The notes beneath the pieces are model-generated. The model was not told the DNA's origin. It was given only the letters and a program-made list of their open reading frames with translations, and ran no database searches. Positions 24,561 through 40,510 of a stretch of DNA of 64,000 nt are shown here, one piece after another (positions within the stretch are counted from its first letter, which is position 1; every line of letters begins with the position of its first letter). A program made the translations under genes and the position numbers. Location of the stretch: positions 8,737,454 to 8,801,453 of the forward strand of contig CM035353.1 of NCBI GenBank assembly GCA_020137815.1, in the 5' to 3' direction. Source of the stretch: Hormiphora californensis. Its lineage: Eukaryota; Ctenophora; Tentaculata; Cydippida; Pleurobrachiidae.

Positions 24561-24799
24561 TATAACCCTTTCCCATGAGAATCCCGGTAAATTGGACCGG
24601 GTGTATTATTATACCAGTATCACTGCACTTAGTCTTCCTTTTGTCAACAGTGATAACTGATATCGTTCTTGCGTTATAGTGTCGCTGGCAGTAGTGGAAA
24701 GACGGTGTCCAAACACCGTGCGCAGACGCACACTTTACGTAGAGCACGGGTAATTAACACATGTTCAGCCTGATCTAGCTGAAAAAGTGTGCTTTAGTA

Positions 24800-25394
24800 C
24801 AGGGTGTTCATGTGGGATCTTTAAAAGCGTTTGGCTTCACCCAGAAAAATAGTGGGCAAGATTAGCTAATATGGAACTTCATACTTGGACTATTCTATTC
24901 CCTCATTCAAGGTTCATGGTGTTTCTGGAGCTCTAATACCCTGGAAGTGGGTTTTCTAAAGTACACCAAGGAATTTTCTTGGGTCTGAGACTTGGCTAAA
25001 ATGTTTTTAAGACATTTTCTATGTCAAGTTTAGAGTTTCATGATAATCGGAGGTGTGGCTCGAAGGTGTGGCTCGAAGACATTTTATTGCCTTTCCAACC
25101 ACTTTTTGAAATTTTGAGTCCGAAAAACACATCTAATCATCACGAAACTTTGGCATTGACATAGAAAATACCCAAAAAACATTTAGATAAGTGGCAGCAC
25201 CAGCAAAAATTCCTTCTGCCTCTGGTAGTTTTGATTCCAAAAACACACTTCCTGGGGTATTAGCGCTCCAGAAACACCAGGAACCTTGAATGAGGGCACA
25301 GAATAGTCCAAATGTGAAGTTTCATAAGCTAATCTTGTCAACTTTTGTTCTGGGTGAAGCCCAACGCTTGTAAAGATCAAACATGAACACCCTG
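24800..25394. mobile_element. TIR element CAGGGTGTTCATG, TA target site
   Basis: The terminal inverted repeats extend about 190 bp (CAGGGTGTTCATG, then GATCTTTA.AAGCGTT.GGCTTCACCCAGAA). TA flanks both ends. It suits a non-autonomous Tc1/mariner-like element. A copy lacking its outer ends lies at 56,105-56,610. Confidence 0.75.
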
Positions 25395-25652
25395 TACCCG
25401 CGTGTGTGTTTGGATACCCTTTCTCCACTACAAGCGACCGTGTCACTACCTTAAAACATGTATATCTTAGGCTTGGTGTTATATAAGTATAGATAGTTTT
25501 TATCCGGGGTTGGGTTACCGGGATTGTACTGACACTATTCATGCTATTGCAGTATCGACACCTATGCCAGTGCATGCAATGATGTCGATAGTGAGTTGAG
25601 CACTAACTATTTGTAACCCAATAATTCTCCCATTATAGCTCCCTGCCTGGTT

Positions 25653-25955
25653 ATGAAGTGTCTGGCTATCTTCCTGGGAGTCCTCCTTGTTCATGTTATG
25701 GTGGTTGAGGGTGTACCAATGAGGGACAGTGAAACACTTGATTTTGATGAAGTGGAAAACAGCGACAACTTTGGTAACTAATTAAACATAAAAATGTATC
25801 ATACAATATTAAGTAGCTAATTAAGTAGCTAATCGATATCTCTCTCTCCCCTAACACGCACCTCTTCCTCAGAAAAGAGAGCAGCAGGTGGGATGAAGTT
25901 CAGCAAGTCTGACTACAAGTCTGTTGGAGAGGGCGACAGAAGCTGGATGGGGTAA
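25653..25955 (+). CDS. Putative secreted peptide precursor, copy A
   Basis: Exons 25653-25773 and 25873-25955 join in phase 1 (TTTG|GTAACT ... CCTCAG|AAAAG) and give 67 residues. The N-terminus MKCLAIFLGVLLVHVMVVEG is a typical signal peptide. An acidic spacer (DSETLDFDEVENSDNF) leads to EKR, a dibasic prohormone-cleavage site, and a 24-residue C-terminal peptide ending SWMG-stop, where the Gly could donate an amide. There are no cysteines. This is the layout of a one-peptide neuropeptide or peptide-hormone precursor. Function is inferred only from architecture, and I recognise no family. An ordinary short secreted protein remains possible. It is nearly identical to the copy at 27,441. Confidence 0.6.
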
Positions 25956-26355
25956 AGGCGGCTGTTGTGCAAGGATATCATTGTAAACTCTGCAGCAGTG
26001 TGTTTTCTAGGCTTTACACTTGAATATCGGATGATCATATAGCAACATGTAATTGTATGATATATATGGACTGCCAAGTGTTTTTTGAATTTGTGAGTCG
26101 GTGGAAGATGCATGAAACTGCTCCATTTATTGTGCTAGAAATGTGAGATATGAAGGGTTGTGAGTGATTTTAATTCTTTTAACCCTATTACGTGTGTTGG
26201 TGTGTGTATTTGTGCATACGATTACGTGTGTGTGTGCAGTGTGCACTTTTTAGAGGATCTGCAATACCAGCTTGATATTGTTATACCACGTAATAACTCA
26301 GTTTGATCAAAATATCTTGTTTTAGTACCAACTCTCAGTTCAGTGCCATGATGGG

Positions 26356-27235
26356 CAGGGGTAAGTCTACATGGGGAGTTGAGATGGGAGATGAGATGAT
26401 GTTTATTGAAAAGGGAAAATTTTAAAAATAAATTTTTGTTTTTTGTCCTTTTTTAAAGGGAAATTTTTTTTTAAAGCCTCTTTCAGAAAAAAAATTGAAA
26501 AAAAAAGGTGATTAAACCTAAAAGCAAAACAAAAGGGGTTTTTGGGGGGTTTTAAAGAAATTTTTCCTTTTAAACCGTTTTGCGTAATTAAAAAAAAAAA
26601 CCCCACTTGATGTGGTTTTTTGGGGTTTTTTTTTTTGATTTGGGCCCCAAGGAAAATAAAAAGGGGAAAAATTGTTGAAATTTTTAAGTTTGGTTTTCCA
26701 AAACCCAAAATTACGGTTTGGGTTTATTTTCCCCTTTTTTTGTTTGTTTTTTAATTAAAAAAATTTTTTAATTGGGACAAAATTTCGGGCCCCCCCCAAA
26801 AAACTTTTTTTTAAAACCCATTTCATCCCCAGCCTTTTTGAATAAAAAATTTTTTTTTTAAATGAGGTTTAAAAAAAATTGTAATTTTGCCCCAAAAGGC
26901 ACCCCCAAAATTAGGGCCCCAAATTATTTAGAGAAATTCCCCAATTTCAGCTTTAAATTTTTTCAATTTTAAAATGGGGAAAGGGAAAAAAAAACCAATG
27001 GACCAAAAAGTCATTGAAAAAAATTTTTGGGACCCCATTTCCCTTTTCCCCCCAAATTTTCGTTTTAAAAAAAATTTTTGGAGGGCCAAAAAACGTTTTA
27101 AAGACATTTTTTAAAAATGAAAAAAAATTGCTTGAGAGCTCAAATTGCATATTTGAGGTCTCCTTGGCATGGCCTACAACCCTACGGTGAGAGATTTCCC
27201 TGCACTCGAAAAAAAATTTTGGTTAGCGTACCCTT
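26356..27235. other. Homopolymer-rich block between duplicated segments
   Basis: The segment consists of runs such as AAATTTTTTTT, GGGGTTTT and CCCCCCCAAAAAA unlike any neighbour. Open frames are Phe/Lys/Pro translations of these runs. Near 27,135-27,235 a degraded copy of the palindrome end (TTGCATATTTGAGGTC) appears. It looks like a low-quality consensus rather than real unique sequence. Confidence 0.6.
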
Positions 27236-27440
27236 AAATCATGTATATCTTAGGCTTGGTGTTATATAAGTATAGATAGTTTTTATCCGGGGTTGGGTTA
27301 CCGGGATTGTACTGGTTAGGTACTATTCATGCTATTGCATTATCGACACCTATGCCAGTGCATGCAATGATGTCGATAGTGAGTTGAGCACTAACTATTT
27401 GTAACCCAATAATTCTCCCATTATAGCTCCCTGCCTGGTT

Positions 27441-27756
27441 ATGAAGTGTCTGGCTATCTTCCTGGGAGTCCTCCTTGTTCATGTTATGGTGGTTGAGGGT
27501 GTACCAATGAGGGACAGTGAAACACTTGATTTTGATGAAGTGGAAAACAGCGACAACTTTGGTAACTAATTAAACATAAAAATGTATCATACAATATTAA
27601 GTAGCTAATTAAGTAGCTAATCGATATCTCTCTCTCCCCCACTATTCACCACTAACACGCACCTCTTCCTCAGAAAAGAGAGCAGCAGGTGGGATGAAGT
27701 TCAGCAAGTCTGACTACAAGTCTGTTGGAGAGGGCGACAGAAGCTGGATGGGGTAA
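27441..27756 (+). CDS. Putative secreted peptide precursor, copy B
   Basis: Exons 27441-27561 and 27674-27756 encode the same 67-residue precursor as copy A (signal peptide, acidic spacer, EKR cleavage site, C-terminal SWMG). Flanks from about 27,240 to 28,155 match 25,455-26,355, apart from small insertions (for example 14 bp in the intron and a GGTTAG insertion upstream). It is either a recent tandem duplication or two haplotypes joined in the assembly. Confidence 0.55.
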
Positions 27757-28398
27757 AGGCGGCTGTTGTGCAAGGATATCATTGTAAACTCTGCAGCAGT
27801 GTGTTTTCTAGGCTTTACACTTGAATATCGGATGATCATATAGCAACATGTAATTGTATGATATATATGGACTGCCAAGTGTTTTTTGAATTTGTGAGTC
27901 GGTGGAAGATGCATGAAACTGCTCCATTTATTGTGCTAGAAATGTGAGATATGAAGGGTTGTGAGTGATTTTAATTCTTTTAACCCTATTACGTGTGTTG
28001 GTGTGTGTATTTGTGCATACGATTACGTGTGTGTGTGCAGTGTGCACTTTTTAGAGGATCTGCAATACCAGCTTGATATTGTTATACCACGTAATAACTC
28101 AGTTTGATCAAAATATCTTGTTTTAGTACCAACTCTCAGTTCAGTGCCATGATGGCAGGCAACATACTGAACTAAGAGTTTTGTTAATGTCTTCAGTCGA
28201 TGGGGAGATGAGATGGAGTTCTTGTTATTGATAACCTGTCTGATGCTGCAGACCCCATCTGAGTGCACTATTAATCACTGAGAAGTGAGAATCAAATTGG
28301 GGTCTGGCGCCGCCATACAGTTAATAACTGAACACCTGTTAGTAACAGCTTGTTATAATTCAAGCCAGAATGAGAGACTCTCAGAGAGAGGTCTGCAA

Positions 28399-29062
28399 TT
28401 TGGTGACATATAGACACCTGGCGCGACCCCCGCACACAGGTGTCGGCTCCGCCCCCTAAAAAAGGGTCGTGTCTTTCAAGGCTTTTTGCACGTGATCCAC
28501 TGGACCGATTTGCATCCGGTTTGTCGCAAAAGACTACAAATTGATCCTAGTTTACTGGAAAATACCCGAGAAGTTTGTCTGTCAACAGGAAGTGGGTCAA
28601 AATTGACACTGAAGTCAAATCTATAATCTGGCTTCCGAACCTTTTTGCACCACTCCCAGACGGTTTAGAATGAATCTGAGGGTATCAGAAGATATAGGTT
28701 AAACTCTTGTGAGTACTGGAAAATACCCGGCATTAATAGCTGATGCTAATTGCACCAACATATCTCCCAATATCTTCTAAACCGCATGGGCGTATACTGC
28801 TAGTAGTGCAGAAACTCTCGGAAGCAAGATTATAGATTTGACTTCAGTGTCAATTTTGACCCACTTCCTGTTGACAGACAAACTTCTCGGGTATTTTCCA
28901 GTTATATATTAGGATCATTTTTAGTCTTTTGCGACAAACCGGATGCAAATCGGTCCAGTGGATCGCTTGCATCATCCCTTGAAAGAAACGACCCTTTTTG
29001 GGGTGGAGCAGACACCTGTGTGTGAGCTCAATCTTGGTCGTGCACGGTGTCTATGTCACCAA
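28399..29062. mobile_element. Foldback element TTGGTGACAT with 8-bp target duplication (copy 1)
   Basis: The ends TTTGGTGACAT and ATGTCACCAA are flanked by the direct 8-bp repeat GTCTGCAA (28,391-28,398 and 29,063-29,070). The arms contain GACCGATTTGCATCCGG and GTCGCAAAAGAC and meet around 28,730. An 8-bp duplication suits hAT-type integration; no transposase is present. Confidence 0.8.
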
Positions 29063-29213
29063 GTCTGCAATAACATGCCATACTACTGCAGAAGTTTTCT
29101 TTCCTGCGTGTGTTCCCTCGACTTCTGAAATCAGCTGTCAGGCCAATAGGGACCCCTAAAAAGTTCAGTGTAAATACTGAACTTTTTTAGGGATCCCTAT
29201 GAGAACAGGGCGG

Positions 29214-29450
29214 ATTACGGGGGCCCGGATGAGACGCCCGTACCAATCGCCCATACCAGTCGCCCGTACATTTGCTTTGCGCATTACGTTTCACCACACT
29301 TTCATCACAACAAAACACATGCGTGTAACGCGCATGTACCTTATTTGTGGTGAAAGTGCGATGAAACGTAATGCGCAAAGCAAATGTACGGGCGACTGGT
29401 ACGGGCGATCTATACGGGCGATCTATTCGAGCCCCCGTAATCCCCCGTGT
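29214..29450. mobile_element. Short foldback element
   Basis: GATTACGGGGGCCCGGATGAG with the complementary right arm (GCCCCCGTAATC). Arms of about 110 bp include GCCCGTACATTTGCTTTGCG. A related left end occurs at 40,321-40,380. Confidence 0.65.
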
Positions 29451-29705
29451 CAGGCGGGTGACTGGTAACCCCCGGAGTACCGGTGCGCTCTGTACCGATC
29501 GGTACAAAGGGCAATCGGTATAAAGGGTACGCACCGGGTCAGGTCAATGCTCTGACAGGAAATCAAATGGAAACCAAACCCGTCTCACTCTCAAGCGTAC
29601 GTCCGGGCCTGAATTGGGCACGTCGTACAATCCCCTGTACGTAGCACACGATCGACGTCGTTGGAAGCTTCGCTGCCAAGCACCTGAGCTGAACGTCGCC
29701 AAATA

Positions 29706-31069
29706 CCGTAATCTGGGGTAACTTTGTTTTGCAGGGTAACTTTGGACACTTTCAAAATTTGGCTTTAGTCCAAAATTACCAACAGATAACGGCATATTTG
29801 GCATAATTTTTGGGTGTACAAGTAATTGACCCACAAATGTCTAACTAACGGTACAGTTATTTTTTCCAAGTCTATGCTAATTAGCTCCTAATTAGGGTCA
29901 AACTTAATCGATGTCAAAATCGCTAAAAATGTTCAAATCAAAATGGGTACCATAGATCTGACCGGGCAAATGATCGAATCAAGTTTGCTCCATAGAGTGG
30001 AAGGGTTTCGATCAAATAATTCGGGGCAACATTTTTCAAATCCGACCAATTACTTTAATTGAGACTAATTGGGGTGGGTAATGTTACCCCACCATATTTT
30101 GAATTTTGGGGTAACTTTGGACGGGGTGCCAAAGTTACCCCATACTACATGTTTTAACTTTTGATGTCTGCAGAGTTGAATTAAACCCTCTCTGACTTGT
30201 TTAGAACCATCTGACCAAGATTTAGCCCGATCCATGCCCATTTTCATCGATCTATTCTCTAAGGTAGTGAAAAAACAGAATTAGTTCTACTTTATGGAGC
30301 TAAATCATAGAAATCCGCCCTGAAACCCATCAAACTTCAATAATTTGGGGTCCCTCATCCATTCTGTAGCTTGGTAGATGGTATTGACCCTCTAGGCGAG
30401 TCTATTAGTTCTTCTGGACATTCTATGCAGGAACACAGGCACCAAAACTCCTTTATTTAGCCAGTACCCATAAGTGTCCGGCCACTTCCTGGCGGTCCAA
30501 TTCAGTAAAAAGAACTAATACTGCCACCTAGGGGCCCAATACCACCTACCAAGCTCCCTCATCCATCATCTATAGAGCGTGGATGAGGGACCCCAAATTA
30601 TTGAAGTTTGATGTGTTTTAGGACGGTTGTTTGTGATTTAGCTCCATAAAATAGACCAAATCCTCGTTTATTCACTACATTTAGTGAGTAGATGGATGAA
30701 ACGGGTGTGGATTGGGCTGAATCTTGGTCATATGGTCCTAAACAAGTCAGATAGGGTCTAAGGCAACTCTACAAACGCTCATATCGAAAACCTAAACATT
30801 TTATGTTCATTTATTTATCATTGCAAAATGTGTCCAAAGTTACCCCACCCTCATTCCAAAGTTACCCCATGCCCTAAAACCCCACTTACACTAAAATACG
30901 TGTTAATTAATCTAATTAAATGAGACGGGACCAAAAATTTCACTAGTTATATCTGGTGTACTGGGTCTGGAACGGGATTATTTGGTTCAAAAATTTTTGA
31001 GTGTGGTTCTGGCAAGGAGTTATTTTAGGAGAATGCTAAAAAGTGGTACAAAGTTACCCCAACTTACGG
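29706..31069. mobile_element. TIR element CCGTAA..GGGGTAACTTTG, TA target site
   Basis: The left end CCGTAATCTGGGGTAACTTT and right end AAAGTTACCCCAACTTACGG are flanked by TA. The interior has a second palindrome (30,290-30,655, TTTGGGGTCCCTCATCCA arms) and several GGGGTAACTTTGG motifs. It has no coding capacity. Confidence 0.7.
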
Positions 31070-31107
31070 TATGTTATGAATTACTTTCAGTTTTTACTCT
31101 CCAAGCT

Positions 31108-31728
31108 TGAGAATCAAATGGGGTATGGCGCCGCCATACAGAGCTTGGTTAAATGACCAAGTTTGGTCAATGTGTGTGTGACTTGGTCAAAATCTTGCCC
31201 ACATATTAGGGTGTACGCATACAATATTCAAGGTTCTCAAATCGCTTTCTCCTTTTGCACACGACAACATATGTATTTTATTTTGTCAGCCCCAAAGTTT
31301 CAAGGCGATCGCCCCACCCGATGACGTCATTGCTATGACATGTGACATATGGGCTTTTTGTGTGACTTGACCGCTGACCGTCTGAATCAGAATGAGTTTT
31401 GGCACAGACGGGCTTGAGAGTCATAGTCATACTGTCTGGCGGCGCCAGACCCTATTTGGTTCTCAGTGCGCTCAGGCGGCGCCAGACAGGAGTCAGACAG
31501 ACTATAGACGGAATTTGTATTGGCGACGTTCAGACGTGCTCGAGACGGGTTTGGTTTCCATCTGAGATTCCGTCTTATTTTGTCCAACTTCGTCTAAACG
31601 GGTAGAGACGATTTCAGCCGTGCCGTCTAAATTGTCTGGCGCCGTGACCCATCTGAATCAAATGGGGTATGACGCCGCCATACCTGTATGGCTCAGATGG
31701 GTCGCGGCGCCAGACAGCGCCATACAGC
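31108..31728. repeat. Cluster of TCTGGCGCCGCCATAC dispersed motifs
   Basis: A GC-palindromic module (CTGTCTGGCG..GCGCCAGAC, often with CCCCATTTGATTCT and AGTGCGCTCA) occurs here at about 31,110, 31,430, 31,635 and 31,665. It also occurs at 3,571, 15,425, 28,288 and 32,909. Around 31,490-31,620 and 32,345-32,460 are further GTCTAAACGGGT and TCTAGACG repeats. No gene is seen in this stretch. Confidence 0.6.
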
Positions 31729-31735
31729 GTCTAAA

Positions 31736-32348
31736 CTTGGTGACATTGACATCTAGTGCGTGCGAGATCGAGCTCTTTCAAGCCAAATTGCACGTGATCC
31801 ACTAGACCGATTTGCATCCGGTTTGTCGCAAAAGACTACAAATTGGTCCTAGTTTACTGGAAAATACCCGAGAAGTTTGTCTGTCAACAGGAAGTGGGTC
31901 AAAATTGACACTGAAGTCAAATCTATAATCTGGCTTCCGAGCCTTTTTGCACCACTCCCAGACGGTTTAGAATGAATCTGAGGGTATTAGAAGATAGGTT
32001 GAACTCTTGTGAGTACTGGAAAATACCCGGCATTAATAGCTGATGCTAATTGCATCAACATATCTCCCAATATCTTCTAAATCGCATGGGCGTAGTGCAG
32101 AAACTCTCGGAAGCCAGATTATAGGTTTGACTTCAGTGTCAATTTTGACCCACTTCCTGTTGACAGACAAACTTCTCGGGTATTTTCCAGTATATTAGGA
32201 TCATTTGTAGTCTTTTGCGACAAACCGGATGCAAATCGGTCCAGTGGATCGCGTGCAACATCCCTTGAAAGAAACGACCCTTTTTGAGGCGGAGCAGACA
32301 CCTGTGTGTGAGCTCAATCTTGGTCGCGCACGGTGTCTATGTCACCAA
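31736..32348. mobile_element. Foldback element TTGGTGACAT (copy 2)
   Basis: Same family as 28,399-29,062. It is flanked by the direct 8-bp repeat CGTCTAAA (31,728-31,735 and 32,349-32,356), an independent confirmation of the target-duplication length. Confidence 0.8.
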
Positions 32349-33092
32349 CGTCTAAACGGGTTCAGACGCACGTCTCAAACCCGTCTGAATCCGTCTAGAC
32401 GCCGTCTGGAGCAAAACCCATCTAGACGACAATGGAACGGCGTCTCAGTCTAGACGACGTTTGTGGCAAATGGACATTTGCCCCTTTCTGATAAAGTTTA
32501 TTGGATTCGGAGGAAAATTGTCAACTGCAGGATCAAGGTTTGACTGCACTGGCAGTGGCACATAAGTGGATCAAAAGAAAACGCAGATTTGCGGAAAACA
32601 AATGTTTCGCTACACAGAATTGTCAGATCTTCAGTTACTTAGATCAAAAAAGATCTAAATTTAAAACAGCCAGTTCAAAATATAATTAAAAAGGCGATCG
32701 GAATTTCAGGGTAAGCGGTAAATACTCAAAGTCACACGGTTCTTTTACCTTGCTCGTCTTCACATTTTTTCGGCAGGACACACCGAATGCTGTTAAAAAT
32801 ATTCTCTCTAATTCTAATAGTCGGACCCTGATTTACCGGGATGCTCTGGGGAAAGAGTTTTGCCCAGTAAATCGGGGTTCCGGTAAATTGCGTCGGGGCA
32901 GTGTCCTGTATGGCGGCGCCATACCCCATTTGATTCTGACAGTGCGCTCAGATGGGTCGCGGCGCCAGACAGGCAGTGTCCAACTGTAGTGCCAATCATT
33001 TCGACGTGCACAGGAGGGTTTTTAACGGGTTTAAGCGCGTTAAAATCCTCCTGTGCACGTCGCGTCGAAATGATTAGGGAGGACATTTTCAA

Positions 33093-33735
33093 CTTGGTGA
33101 CATAGACACCGTGCGCGACCAAGATTGAGCTCACACACAGGTGTCTGCTCCGCCCCAAAAAGGGTCGTTTCTTTGAAGGGATGTTGCACGCGATCCACTG
33201 GACCGATTTGCATCCGGTTTGTCGCAAAACACTACAAATGATCCTAATATACTGGAAAATACCCGAAAAGTCTGCCTGTCAACAGGAAGTGGGTCAAAAT
33301 TGACACTGAAGTCAAATCTATATTCTGGCTTCCGAGAGTTTCTGCACTACGCCCATGCGATTTAGAAGATATTGGGAGATATGTTGATGCAATTAGCATC
33401 AGCTATAAATGCCGGGTATTTTCCAGTACTCACAAGAGTTCAACCTATCTTCTGATACCCTCAGATTCATTCTAAACCGTCTGGGAGTGGTGCAAAAAGG
33501 CTCGGAAGCCAGATTATAAATTTGACTTCAGTGTCAATTTTGACCCACTTCCTGTTGACAGACAAACTTCTCGGGTATTTTCCAGTAAACTAGGATCAAT
33601 TTGTAGTCTTTTGCGACAAACCGGATGCAAATCGGTCCAGTGGATCACGTGCAAAAAGCCTTGAAAGACACGACCCCTTTTTTAGGGGGCGGAGCGGACA
33701 CCTATGTGCGAACTGCGATCTCGGTCGCTGGGCGA
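33093..33735. mobile_element. Foldback element TTGGTGACAT (copy 3, right end lost)
   Basis: The left end CTTGGTGACATAGACACC and both arms are present. The right terminus stops after GACACCTATGTGCGA and lacks the TGTCACCAA end. A further right-end fragment lies at 34,902-35,016. Confidence 0.7.
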
Positions 33736-33924
33736 TTTAATTTTAAAATTTTTATTGGTGTTGTGCTGCCCATTACTCAGCCATTTCTTGACCATGCCAA
33801 CTACTTGACCAATACTGCTAACATTGACCATATTGTTTTTACCGAAAATAATTACACATAAATAAATGTTCTCTATCGACCCTCATACAAACAAGCTGTG
33901 AATTAACTCGGTTCTCAAACTGCT

Positions 33925-40046
<6,122 letters not shown>

Positions 40047-40510
40047 CTGTAAAACGGTTGCATTTTGGTAAGACTCAGGACAACAATTTTGACAGTAATA
40101 CGCCCCAGTTACAAATTGGAAACTGATACTAGGTTTGGAAACTGACGTTCCAGCATGGGAGACTCCTGATGATTACCTACAACTACTACTACCTGGTTCG
40201 TAGTTCCTGATGAACCACGCTGCACACTTCATTTGCGATCACCGTGACACAAATTGCGATGTGAATTGTATTGAATTTCAATGCAATTCACATCGTAAAG
40301 TAGTGCTGAGCATAACACAGGGGATTACGGGGCCCCGGATGAGACGCCCATACCAGATGCCCATATGTGAAGCCCGTATATATCTGATTTGCATATTGAA
40401 AACTGAATCGATCCCGGTCCTCGCCAGATATTTTTCTAATTTTCCTATTTTATCCAGAACAGATTCATGATATGAATCGATCAATACATATACATACCCC
40501 CCTACTGTAC

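Larger units (their letters stand above)
25455..28155. repeat. About 0.9-kb direct duplication with the peptide gene
   Basis: 25,455-26,355 and 27,240-28,155 are near-identical direct repeats starting ATGTATATCTTAGGCTTGG and diverging after CAGTGCCATGATGG. The unit separation is about 1.79 kb. Confidence 0.85.
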
